The notes under the pieces: generated by a model
The model's database searches: none
The model's input: only the letters and a program-made list of their open reading frames with translations
What the model was told of the DNA's origin: nothing
From: DASUBV01 sp035763085
GTDB lineage: Bacteria; Actinomycetota; Actinomycetes; Streptosporangiales; Streptosporangiaceae
Assembly (NCBI GenBank): GCA_035763085.1
Contig: DASUBV010000411.1
Location: 1-23,763, forward strand
Direction: 5' to 3'
Length of the DNA: 23,763 nt
Translations under genes and position numbers: made by a program
In this document: positions 15,683 to 22,600 of the stretch, one piece after another
How the letters are laid out: every line of letters starts with the position of its first letter
How positions within the stretch are numbered: the first letter of the stretch is position 1

Positions 15683-16588
15683 ATGACGACCGCCGGCCGG
15701 ACACCATCGCCTGCCCTTCCGGTGCTGGACGCGCATCACCACCTGTGGGACCTGGCCGCCAGGCCGCAGCCCTGGCTGGACACCGACCCCGCCCTGGCCC
15801 CGCTGCGCAGGACCTTCACCGTGGCCGAGCTAGAGCCGCAGGCGGCGGCCGCCGGGGTGGCCAGCACGGTCATCGTGCAGACCGTCGCCGATCCGGGCGA
15901 GACTCCCGAGATGCTCGCGCTCGCCGCCGCCGGCGGCCTGGTCACGGCCGTTGTCGGCTGGGTCGACCTGACCGCCCCGGACGTGGCCGACCAGCTGGCC
16001 CGGCTGGCCGGCGGGCCCGGCGGCGCGTACCTGGCCGGAATCCGGCATCCGGTCCTCGCCGAGCCCGACCCGCGCTGGCTGGCCCGGCCGGACGTGCTGG
16101 CCGGGCTGGGCGCCGTGGCCGCCGCCGGCCTGGCCTACGACGTCGTGGCCCGGCCCGGCCAGCTGCCCGCGGCCGTGCAGGCCGCGGCGGCCCGGCCCGA
16201 GCTCGCCTTCGTTATCGATCACCTCGGCAATCCCGGCGTGCAGTCAGGTGTCGATGCGGGCTGGGCTGCGTCCTTCCGGCAGCTGGCCGCGCTGCCGCAC
16301 ACGGTCTGCAAGCTGTCCGGGATACTCGGCGTGCCGCCGCCGGACGGCGCGCCGGGCCGGGGCGATGCCCTGGCCCACCTGCGGCCGTACTACCAGCTCG
16401 CGCTGGACTGCTTCGGCCCCGGCCGGCTGATGTTCGGCTCGGACTGGCCGGTGTCCGCCATCGACGCCCCCTACGCCAGCATCGTGGCCATCGCGCGGGA
16501 GCTGATCAGCGACCTCAGCCAGGCCGAGCAGGCGGCGATCCTCAGCGGCACCGCCCGCCGCGCCTACGCACTGGACGCGGCGGCCTAG
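15683..16588 (+). CDS. Amidohydrolase family protein (fuconolactonase / dicarboxylate-lactonase type)
   Basis: The 301-residue protein is a TIM-barrel amidohydrolase of the COG3618 group, which includes L-fuconolactonase and 2-pyrone-4,6-dicarboxylate lactonase. The metal site is visible as DAHHHLWD (His18 and His20), FVIDHLGNP on a middle strand, and FGSDWP with the conserved Asp near the C-terminus, followed by LSGTARRAY, the family's usual ending. It should hydrolyse a lactone of a sugar or aromatic acid in the cytosol; the exact substrate is open. The frame also allows an ATG at 15659. I prefer 15683 because GGGGA is correctly spaced 7 nt before it. It is convergent with the regulator downstream, 31 bp away. 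Confidence 0.85.
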   Translation: MTTAGRTPSPALPVLDAHHHLWDLAARPQPWLDTDPALAPLRRTFTVAELEPQAAAAGVASTVIVQTVADPGETPEMLALAAAGGLVTAVVGWVDLTAPDVADQLARLAGGPGGAYLAGIRHPVLAEPDPRWLARPDVLAGLGAVAAAGLAYDVVARPGQLPAAVQAAAARPELAFVIDHLGNPGVQSGVDAGWAASFRQLAALPHTVCKLSGILGVPPPDGAPGRGDALAHLRPYYQLALDCFGPGRLMFGSDWPVSAIDAPYASIVAIARELISDLSQAEQAAILSGTARRAYALDAAA

Positions 16589-16619
16589 CTGGCTCCAGGG
16601 CGGCCGGCGGCCGGGCGGG

Positions 16620-18200
16620 TCAGCTGGCGCCTGCGCCGGGCGGCTCGCCGATCAGCCCGCTCCGGGCGGCGAACAAGCAGGCCAGCGCCCGGTTGGAGGT
16701 TCCGGTCTTGGCGTAGATGTGCTCCACGTGGTGGGCCGCCGTCCGGCGCGAGATGACCAGCTGCCCGGCGATCTCCTTGTTCGACAGCCCGCGGGCCAGC
16801 AGCCGCAGCACCTCCACCTCGCGGCCGGTCAGCCCGGCGGGCCGGGCCGGGCGCCGGGTGGCCCGGTGGCCGGCCGCGCCGAGGACCGCCGCCGCCGCGT
16901 CGCCGTCCAGCCGCCCCGCGCGCACCTCGGCCCGCAGCTGCCCGGCCGCCTCGGCCGCCGGGACCGCGGGCCGGTGCGGCCGCGGTTCCGTCCGCGCCTG
17001 GTAGAAGTCGGCAGCGGCCAGGATCCGTCCTTCGGCGCTCATCGCGGTGGCGGTCAGGCCGCGCGGGTAGCCCGAGCCGTCCAGCCGCTCGTGATGCTGG
17101 ACGGCGATCGCGGCCAGCGGGGCCAGCGCGGGCGAGCGGGCCAGCATCCGCTCGGTGAGGTAGGGGTGCAGCCGCACCCGCTCGGTCTCGGCCGCGCTGA
17201 GCGCGCCCGGCTTGTCCCAGACCGCGTTGGAGACGCCCAGCCGGCCCAGGTCGTGCACCAGCCCGGCCTGGCGCACCAGCCGGGCGGCCCGCTCATCCAG
17301 CCCGAGGCCGCGGGCGGCCTGCCCGGCCAGGTCGGCCACGCCGCGCGAGTGGCCGATCGTGAACGGCGACTTCACGTCGGTGAAGTCCGCGATCGCCGCC
17401 AGCGCGCTGTCGAGGTCGGCGCCGGCCAGCCGCATCCCCGGCCCCGGCTCGGACGCGATCACCGCCTCCCAGCTGCTGGCCTCGTCCAGGCCGGCGAGCA
17501 GCGCCGGCGCCTCGGCCGCGAACATGTCCGCGACGTGCGGGTCGAACTGCGTCCCGCGCCGCTCCAGCGCGACGGCGACCGCCGCCTCGGTGCCGCCCGC
17601 GTGGTGGTAGACCTCCACCACGTCAGCGAGCGCGACCAGCCGCGAGGTCAGCAGGATCTCCTCGCCCCGGGCGCCCCTGGGCACCCCGCGGCCGTCCCAG
17701 CGCTCGAAGGTCTGCTCCACGCTGTCGCGGACCCGCTGGGCCAGGCCGAGCCGGGCGGCCAGGTCGTCGGCGGCCAGCCAGTGGTTCTCCAGCATCGCCT
17801 CGGCGGCCCGGCGCCCGTCGCCGGCGAACGCCGCGCCGATCCGGGCGCGCTCGGCCGCCGGCCGGCCTGCGCCGAGGTGGCGGAGCATGAACAGCGGCCC
17901 CGCCGCGGCGGAGGCAAAGTCGACCCGGCGGAAGTCGGCCTTGAGGGCCAGGTCATCGCCGAACCACTTGGCCTGCTCGTAGGCGTCGACGTGGCAGCCC
18001 ACCCAGGCCAGCAGCGCCGCGTAGAACACCACCTCGCGGTCGGCCTCGGCCAGGCCCAGGCGCTGCGCCAGCCGCAGCGAGATCAGGCACTGGCGCAGCA
18101 CGTGCTCCATCGGCTGGCCCATGCCCAGGTCGGTCGCGAGAGACAAGACAGCGAGCAGCTCGGCCAGCCGGACTCCCGGCCGCGCCGCGGGCTCCGCCAT
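16620..18200 (-). CDS. HD-GYP-type phosphohydrolase fused to a LuxR DNA-binding domain
   Basis: This 526-residue protein joins two functions. Residues 1-250 look like a degenerate HD-GYP half: the metal-binding HD is absent (AWVGCH), although FERWDGRGVPRGARGEEI (166-183) mirrors the GYP loop. Residues 265-410 hold an intact set, with VHDLGRLGVSN (HD at 316-317), WDKPGALSAAETERVRLHP, and HHERLDGSGYPRGL (369-382). Intact HD-GYP domains cleave cyclic dinucleotides or related phosphoesters. Residues 457-517 are a LuxR/NarL helix-turn-helix (LTGREVEVLRLLARGLSNKEIAGQL...). The protein may link nucleotide signalling to transcription, but no target is apparent. A longer TTG start at 18209 falls inside the probable -10 box, so I use the ATG at 18200. 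Confidence 0.85.
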   Translation of the reverse strand: MAEPAARPGVRLAELLAVLSLATDLGMGQPMEHVLRQCLISLRLAQRLGLAEADREVVFYAALLAWVGCHVDAYEQAKWFGDDLALKADFRRVDFASAAAGPLFMLRHLGAGRPAAERARIGAAFAGDGRRAAEAMLENHWLAADDLAARLGLAQRVRDSVEQTFERWDGRGVPRGARGEEILLTSRLVALADVVEVYHHAGGTEAAVAVALERRGTQFDPHVADMFAAEAPALLAGLDEASSWEAVIASEPGPGMRLAGADLDSALAAIADFTDVKSPFTIGHSRGVADLAGQAARGLGLDERAARLVRQAGLVHDLGRLGVSNAVWDKPGALSAAETERVRLHPYLTERMLARSPALAPLAAIAVQHHERLDGSGYPRGLTATAMSAEGRILAAADFYQARTEPRPHRPAVPAAEAAGQLRAEVRAGRLDGDAAAAVLGAAGHRATRRPARPAGLTGREVEVLRLLARGLSNKEIAGQLVISRRTAAHHVEHIYAKTGTSNRALACLFAARSGLIGEPPGAGAS

Positions 18201-18207
18201 GACAGTC

Positions 18208-18237
18208 AATATAAGCGGGCCGCCCGGCGCAGGTCAG
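18208..18237 (-). promoter_or_regulatory. Promoter for a leaderless transcript of the HD-GYP/LuxR gene
   Basis: Reading leftward, CTGACC (18237-18232) precedes TATATT (18213-18208) by 18 bp, and 7 nt later comes the A of the ATG at 18200. This is the best -10 box in the window after that of the glycosidase. It places the transcription start at the start codon. A small hairpin (GCGGGA-5-TCCCGC, 18247-18263) just upstream may end the amidase transcript. Confidence 0.6.
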
Positions 18238-18287
18238 CCAGGCGCGGCGGGACATTCTCCCGCGGGCCAGCGTGCCCGTGCGGCAGG

Positions 18288-19745
18288 TCAGGCTGGCGCG
18301 CGGGCGCAGACCGGGGGCGTGCGCCCGGCCCACGGGCGGGCCTGCTCCAGCTGGGCGGCCACCCGCAGCAGCGTCGCCTCGTCGCCGAACCGGCCCAGGA
18401 AGTGCACGCCCACCGGCAGCCCGGCGGCGTTCCACCACAGCGGCACCGACATCGCCGGCTGGCCGGTGATGTTGGCGATGACGCCGGAGTAGGCCACCGT
18501 CTGCCCGCCGCGGTGCAGCGCGCGCAGTGGCTCGTCCTCGGTCGAGGTGATCTCGCCCAGCAGGGCCGGCGGCTCGGACAGCGTCGGGGTCAGCCACAGG
18601 TCGGCCTTGCCGAAGTAGGCCGCGACCCGGCGGCTGTAGGCCTGGGTGTCCTCCACCGCCAGCAGGTAGTCCGCGGCGCTGACCTGGCGCCCGGCGGCCC
18701 AGAGCGCGCGGGTCAGCGGCTCCAGCTCGCCGGGGCCGGGCTCGCGGCCCAGCCGCCGGGCCCAGTACCCGATGATCCACGCCGTGGCCGCGCTGAACCC
18801 GGTCCCGATGGCGGCGCCGACCTCGGGGGTGATCTCCGGCAGCTTGTCCTCGGTGATGTGGTGGCCCAGCGCCTCGCACAGCGCCAGCGCGTCCTCCAGC
18901 GCCGCCACGCAGTCCGGGTGGCCCGGCGAGCCGTCAGCGGTGAGCGGCGTGTAGCCGATCCGCAGCCGTCCCGGGTACACGCCGGTCTCGTCCGCGAACC
19001 GGCCCACCGGCGGCGGCGCCCAGTACGGGTCGCCCGCCTGCGGCCCGGAGGTCGCGTCCAGCAGCGCCGCGCTGTCGCGGACCGAGCGGGTCACCGCGTG
19101 CTCGACCGCGCTGCCGCTCACCGCGTCGCCGTACTCAGGGCCGAGCGGGTTGCGGGCCCGGGTCGGCTTGAGGCCGAACACCCCGCACGCCGACGCCGGG
19201 TAGCGCAGCGAGCCGCCCAGGTCACTGCCGTGTGCCATCGGCACCATGCCGGACGCCACCGCCGCGGCCGCGCCGCCGCTGGAGCCGCTGGTCGAGCGGG
19301 TCAGGTCCCACGGGTTGCGCGTCGCGCCGGACAGCACCGGCTCGCACGCCGGGACCATCCCGAACTCCGGGGTGCTGGTCTTGCCCGCGATCACCAGCCC
19401 GGCGCGGCGCAGCCGCACCACCAGCTCGGAGTCGAACGCCGAGATGTTGTCGCGCAGGAACACCGAGCCCTCGCAGAACCGGGTGCCGCGCACCTCGGTC
19501 ACCAGGTCCTTGACCAGGTAGGGCACGCCCGCGAACGGCCCGCGCGGGCCGGCCGCGGCCTGCGCCGCGGCCCGCTCGAACATCGGCGTGATGACGGCGT
19601 TGAGCTGCGGGTTCAGCCGCTCGATGCGGGCGATGCCCCAGTCCGTCAGCTCGGCAGCGGTGACCTCGCCGCGCCGCACCAGCTCCGCCTGGCCGGTGGC
19701 ATCCAGCGCGGCGATCTCCGCCGCCGGGTCAGCTGCCCTGGTCAT
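18288..19745 (-). CDS. Amidase (amidase signature family)
   Basis: The 485-residue protein is a full-length amidase-signature hydrolase. The Ser-cisSer-Lys triad is visible: Lys79 in YLVKDL, the cis-Ser in STSGSSGGAAAAVASG (151-166), and the nucleophile Ser179 in GSDLGGSLRYPA. These enzymes hydrolyse carboxamides to acids and ammonia. The length and the FAGVPYLVKDL segment fit a stand-alone amidase such as 6-aminohexanoate-cyclic-dimer hydrolase-like or aryl-amide types, rather than GatA, since no GatB or GatC gene is nearby. The protein is probably cytosolic. The ATG at 19745 is preceded by a TAnnnT box at 6 nt and lacks a ribosome site. It is divergent from the GntR-type gene, and a link to hydroxyproline use is not supported. 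Confidence 0.92.
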   Translation of the reverse strand: MTRAADPAAEIAALDATGQAELVRRGEVTAAELTDWGIARIERLNPQLNAVITPMFERAAAQAAAGPRGPFAGVPYLVKDLVTEVRGTRFCEGSVFLRDNISAFDSELVVRLRRAGLVIAGKTSTPEFGMVPACEPVLSGATRNPWDLTRSTSGSSGGAAAAVASGMVPMAHGSDLGGSLRYPASACGVFGLKPTRARNPLGPEYGDAVSGSAVEHAVTRSVRDSAALLDATSGPQAGDPYWAPPPVGRFADETGVYPGRLRIGYTPLTADGSPGHPDCVAALEDALALCEALGHHITEDKLPEITPEVGAAIGTGFSAATAWIIGYWARRLGREPGPGELEPLTRALWAAGRQVSAADYLLAVEDTQAYSRRVAAYFGKADLWLTPTLSEPPALLGEITSTEDEPLRALHRGGQTVAYSGVIANITGQPAMSVPLWWNAAGLPVGVHFLGRFGDEATLLRVAAQLEQARPWAGRTPPVCARAPA

Positions 19746-19751
19746 CGCTCT

Positions 19752-19757
19752 ACGTTA
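19752..19757 (-). promoter_or_regulatory. Candidate -10 box for a leaderless amidase transcript
   Basis: Reading leftward, TAACGT lies 6 nt before the ATG at 19745, with no Shine-Dalgarno sequence between. A -35 element is not recognisable. Confidence 0.42.
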
Positions 19758-19860
19758 GCGGGAGCCCGCACCGGGTAGCCGGCGGCGGCCTCCTGCGGGC
19801 CCGGTGCAGGCGGGGTGCGCGCAAATGCGGTCGCGCCGATATAACCGCTGATCAACGCTC

Positions 19861-19876
19861 GGTAGGATGAGCTACC
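19861..19876. promoter_or_regulatory. Inverted repeat upstream of the GntR-type regulator gene
   Basis: GGTAG (19861-19865) and CTACC (19872-19876) are inverted around 6 nt, about 53 bp before the regulator's start codon. The arm contains TAGGAT, a possible -10 box. It could be an autoregulatory site, but the arms are short and differ from the palindrome in front of the lyase gene. Confidence 0.3.
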
Positions 19877-19928
19877 ACGTTCTGGGGCTCTTCGCTTGGC
19901 TCCGGGCTAGTCACGGGAGCCAGGTGGC

Positions 19929-20627
19929 ATGACCATCGACCGTCTTGGAGGGCCGGAGAAGATCTCCGCCGTCCGCTCCGACAGCCTGCGCGAGCAGGTG
20001 ACCCGGGCCCTGGAGGCCGCGGTCGTGGCGGGCGAGCTGCAGCCCGGCGTGATCTACTCCGCGCCTACGCTGGCGGAGCAGTTTCACGTGTCGGCCACCC
20101 CGGTCCGCGAGGCCATGCTCGACCTGGTCGGCGAGGGCATGGTGGAGGCAGTCCGCAACCGCGGCTTCCGGGTGGTGGCCGTCTCCGAGGCAGACCTGGA
20201 CCAGATCTCGCAGATCCGCCTGCTGATCGAGGTGCCGATCATGGGTCAGGTGGCCAAGCTGCTGACCCCGGAGATGATCGCGGCGCTGAACGAGACCGGT
20301 CAGGCCATCGAGTCGGCCGCCGAGCGCGGCGACCTGATCGACTACCTCGACTGCGACCGGCGCTTCCACGCCCAGCTCATCTCGACGATCGGCAACCCGC
20401 GGCTGACCGACCTGGTCGACCGGCTGCGCCGCCAGGCCCGGCTGTTCGGGCTGCAGGAGCTGGCCGACAGCGGCCGGCTGCTGGCCTCGGCCCGCGAGCA
20501 CCGGGGCATGCTGAAGGTGCTGCAGTCCGGCGATGTGGCCGCGGCCGAGTCGGTGATGACCGCGCATATCGGGCACACCCGCGGGCTGTGGGTCGGGCGC
20601 TCGGGCGACGAGGCGCGGTCCGGCTGA
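19929..20627 (+). CDS. GntR-family transcriptional regulator (FadR subfamily, FCD domain)
   Basis: The 232-residue regulator has an N-terminal winged helix-turn-helix at about residues 18-85, with the GntR signature LAEQFHVSATPVREAMLDLVGEGMVE split around 48-73 and RNRGFRVVAVS closing the wing. Residues 90-225 form an all-helical FCD ligand domain. The metal/carboxylate-binding residues of FCD proteins are present: Asp143 and His147 in DCDRRFH, His191 in REHRGM and His213 in AHIGH. FCD regulators usually sense organic or amino acids and repress adjacent catabolic genes. Convergent placement 39 bp from the hydroxyproline-type operon makes that operon the likely target. AGGTGG lies 4-9 nt before the ATG. 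Confidence 0.92.
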   Translation: MTIDRLGGPEKISAVRSDSLREQVTRALEAAVVAGELQPGVIYSAPTLAEQFHVSATPVREAMLDLVGEGMVEAVRNRGFRVVAVSEADLDQISQIRLLIEVPIMGQVAKLLTPEMIAALNETGQAIESAAERGDLIDYLDCDRRFHAQLISTIGNPRLTDLVDRLRRQARLFGLQELADSGRLLASAREHRGMLKVLQSGDVAAAESVMTAHIGHTRGLWVGRSGDEARSG

Positions 20628-20666
20628 GCCGCCCCCGTGACGGCCAGTCCCCGGTGCCAGAGCCGC

Positions 20667-21668
20667 TCAGAGCTGGAAGCCCTCGGGGAACGGGTCGGCG
20701 GGGTCGATCATGTACTGCGCGGTGCCGGTGACCCAGGCCCGGCCGGTGATCCTCGGGACGACGGCGGGCAGCCCGCCCGCGGTGGTCTCCTCGATGATCG
20801 TGCCGGTGAACCGCGAGCCGATGAATGACTCGTTGATGAAGTCATCGCCCGGCTTGATCTCGCCCCGGGAGTGCAGCTGGGCCAGCCGGGCCGAGGTGCC
20901 GGTGCCGCACGGCGACCGGTCGAACCAGCCGGGGTAGATGGCCATCGCGTGCCGGGAGTGCTGCGCGCTGGCGCCGGGGGCCAGGAACTGCACGTGGTGG
21001 CAGCCGCGGATCTCCGGGTTTTCCGGGTGCACGGGCTCGCTGGCGTCGTTGATGGCGGCCATGACCTGCAGCCCGGCGGCCAGGATGGCCTCCTTGTGCT
21101 TCCGGTCGAACTCGATGCCGACCTGCTCCAGCGGCAGGATGGCGTAGAAGTTGCCGCCGTAGGCCATGTCGTAGCTGACCCGGCCGTAGCCGGGCACGGC
21201 CACGGCCTGGTCCAGGCCGAGGGTGAAGGCGGGCACGTTGGTGATGCTGACGCTGGTGGCGGCGCCGCCGGTGACGCTGACCTCGGCCACGACCAGGCCG
21301 GCCGGGGTGTCCAGCCGCACCGTGGTGACCGGCTCGGTGACCTCGACCATGCCGGTCTCGACCAGCACCGTGGCCACGCCCATGGTGCCGTGCCCGCACA
21401 TGGGCAGGCAGCCGGACACCTCGATGTACACCACCCCCCAGTCGGCGTCGGGCCGGGCCGGCGGCTGCAGGATGGCACCGGACATGGCGGCATGCCCGCG
21501 CGGCTCGTACATCAGCGCCTTGCGGATGCCGTCCAGGTTGGCCATGAAGTACCGGCGCCGGTCGAACATGGTGTCGCCGGGGATCTTGCCGACGCCGCCG
21601 ACGATGACCCGGGTCGGCATCCCCTCGGTGTGGGAGTCGACGGCATGGAACACGCGCCGGGAGCGCAT
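20667..21668 (-). CDS. Proline racemase family protein, probable 4-hydroxyproline 2-epimerase
   Basis: The 333-residue protein is a complete proline racemase-family member. Both catalytic cysteines are present: Cys91 in MCGHGTMG and Cys254 in DRSPCGTGTSA. The usual HCHH-type region is GCHHVQF (222-228), and DSHTEGMPTR opens the protein. Keeping the second Cys argues against trans-3-hydroxyproline dehydratases, which have Thr there. Epimerisation of trans-4-hydroxy-L-proline to cis-4-hydroxy-D-proline is favoured over proline racemisation by the neighbouring lyase and oxidase genes. The ATG at 21668 overlaps the lyase stop codon by one base (TGATG), which fixes the start and implies translational coupling. 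A 30-residue upstream extension in frame is a shadow of the lyase gene. Confidence 0.88.
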   Translation of the reverse strand: MRSRRVFHAVDSHTEGMPTRVIVGGVGKIPGDTMFDRRRYFMANLDGIRKALMYEPRGHAAMSGAILQPPARPDADWGVVYIEVSGCLPMCGHGTMGVATVLVETGMVEVTEPVTTVRLDTPAGLVVAEVSVTGGAATSVSITNVPAFTLGLDQAVAVPGYGRVSYDMAYGGNFYAILPLEQVGIEFDRKHKEAILAAGLQVMAAINDASEPVHPENPEIRGCHHVQFLAPGASAQHSRHAMAIYPGWFDRSPCGTGTSARLAQLHSRGEIKPGDDFINESFIGSRFTGTIIEETTAGGLPAVVPRITGRAWVTGTAQYMIDPADPFPEGFQL

Positions 21669-22570
21669 CAGGCGCAGCCCCGGGCCAGTGCCTTCTCGGT
21701 TGCGGCGCGCACCTCGGCCTCCTGCTCTGCGGTCAGCGGCTGGCGCGGCGGGCGGCACGGGCCGCCGTACCGGCCGGCCAGCTCCATCGACAGCTTGATG
21801 GCCTGGACAAACTCGGTCTTGGCGTCCCAGCGCAGCAGCGGGTGCAGCAGCTGGTACAGCGGCCGGGCCTTGTCCAGGTCTCCGGCCATGCTAGCCCGGT
21901 ACAGCTCGGCGCAGCTGCGCGGGAAGGCGTTGGTGTACCCCGATACCCAGCCCCTGGCCCCGGCGATGGCGAACTCCAGGACCGAGTCGTCCGAGCCGAT
22001 CAGCACGTCCAGGGCGGGCGCGAGCTCGGCGGTCTCGTAGGCGCGGCGCGGGTCGCCGGTGAACTCCTTGACCCCGACGATCAGGCCCTCGCCCGACAGC
22101 CTGGCCAGCAGCGCGGGCGTCAGGTCAACCTTGGTGTCGACCGGGTTGTTGTAGGCCATCACCGGCAGGCCCACCGACGCGACGATGCGGTAGTGCTCCA
22201 GCACGGCGCGCTCATCGGCGCGGTAGGTGTTCGGCGGCAGCAGCATGACCGCCGCGGCGCCGGCCTTGGCCGCCTGCTCGGCCAGCCGGGCCGCCTCCTG
22301 CGCGCCGTAAGCGGCGACGCCGGGGATGACCGAGAACCCGGCCGGCGCCGCGGCGACGGCGGTCTCCACCACGCGGGCCCGCTCCTCGGGGGTCAGGACC
22401 TGGTACTCCCCCAGCGACCCGTTGGGGGTGATCCCGTCGCAGCCCGAGGCGGCCAGCCACGCTACATGCTCGGCGTAGCGATCAAAGTCGACTTCCAGGT
22501 CCGCGGTGTAGGGCAGGGCGTTAGCTACTAGCACGCCATGCCACGGCTGGGTCTGCGGCTCGGTTGGCAC
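21668..22570 (-). CDS. DHDPS-family lyase, probable 1-pyrroline-4-hydroxy-2-carboxylate deaminase
   Basis: The 300-residue protein belongs to the class I aldolase family of dihydrodipicolinate synthases. It has NGSLGEY (50-56) in the substrate-binding loop, MAYNNP with Tyr140, and GLIVGVKEFTGD with the Schiff-base Lys168. Length is typical. In biosynthetic DapA the loop is usually GTTGE. The different loop, together with a hydroxyproline epimerase and an FAD oxidoreductase as neighbours, points to the deaminase that turns pyrroline-4-hydroxy-2-carboxylate into 2-oxoglutarate semialdehyde. Other sugar-acid lyases of the family cannot be excluded. The start is GTG at 22570 with GGAGG 6 nt upstream. 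It lies 20 nt after the oxidoreductase stop and overlaps the epimerase start. Confidence 0.85.
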   Translation of the reverse strand: MPTEPQTQPWHGVLVANALPYTADLEVDFDRYAEHVAWLAASGCDGITPNGSLGEYQVLTPEERARVVETAVAAAPAGFSVIPGVAAYGAQEAARLAEQAAKAGAAAVMLLPPNTYRADERAVLEHYRIVASVGLPVMAYNNPVDTKVDLTPALLARLSGEGLIVGVKEFTGDPRRAYETAELAPALDVLIGSDDSVLEFAIAGARGWVSGYTNAFPRSCAELYRASMAGDLDKARPLYQLLHPLLRWDAKTEFVQAIKLSMELAGRYGGPCRPPRQPLTAEQEAEVRAATEKALARGCA

Positions 22571-22582
22571 AGTTCACCTCCA

Positions 22583-22600
22583 GTGACATGTCACATTTTA
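22583..22600 (-). promoter_or_regulatory. Palindromic operator candidate with -10 box before the lyase gene
   Basis: GTGACATGTCAC (22583-22594) is a perfect 12-bp palindrome. On the leftward strand it directly follows TAAAAT (22600-22595), a good -10 box, so it would cover the transcription start, where a bound repressor blocks initiation. The sequence also overlaps the oxidoreductase stop codon, so the site lies at an internal junction of the operon. A 12-bp palindrome alone is expected several times by chance in a window this long; position, A/T content and a GntR gene nearby are what support it. No good -35 box is seen. Confidence 0.45.

Noticed and set aside
16601..16613. CGGCCG-1-CGGCCG palindrome between convergent genes as a terminator
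   Set aside because: It is short and common in this base composition, with no T-tract.
18201..18209. TTG start for the HD-GYP/LuxR gene
   Set aside because: The TTG overlaps the probable TATATT -10 box, and the ATG at 18200 is at the expected transcription start.
16719..19778. Rightward open frame of 1019 codons
   Set aside because: It is antisense to the HD-GYP/LuxR and amidase genes, which have clear catalytic motifs. Its translation is low-complexity Arg/Gly/Pro/Gln, the usual shadow in GC-rich DNA.
18288..20627. Amidase as part of the hydroxyproline pathway
   Set aside because: It is divergent from the regulator and has its own start box. No step in the pathway needs an amidase of this type.
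21669..21758. 30-residue N-terminal extension of the epimerase
   Set aside because: The extension is a different frame of the lyase gene. The TGATG overlap fixes the start at 21668.
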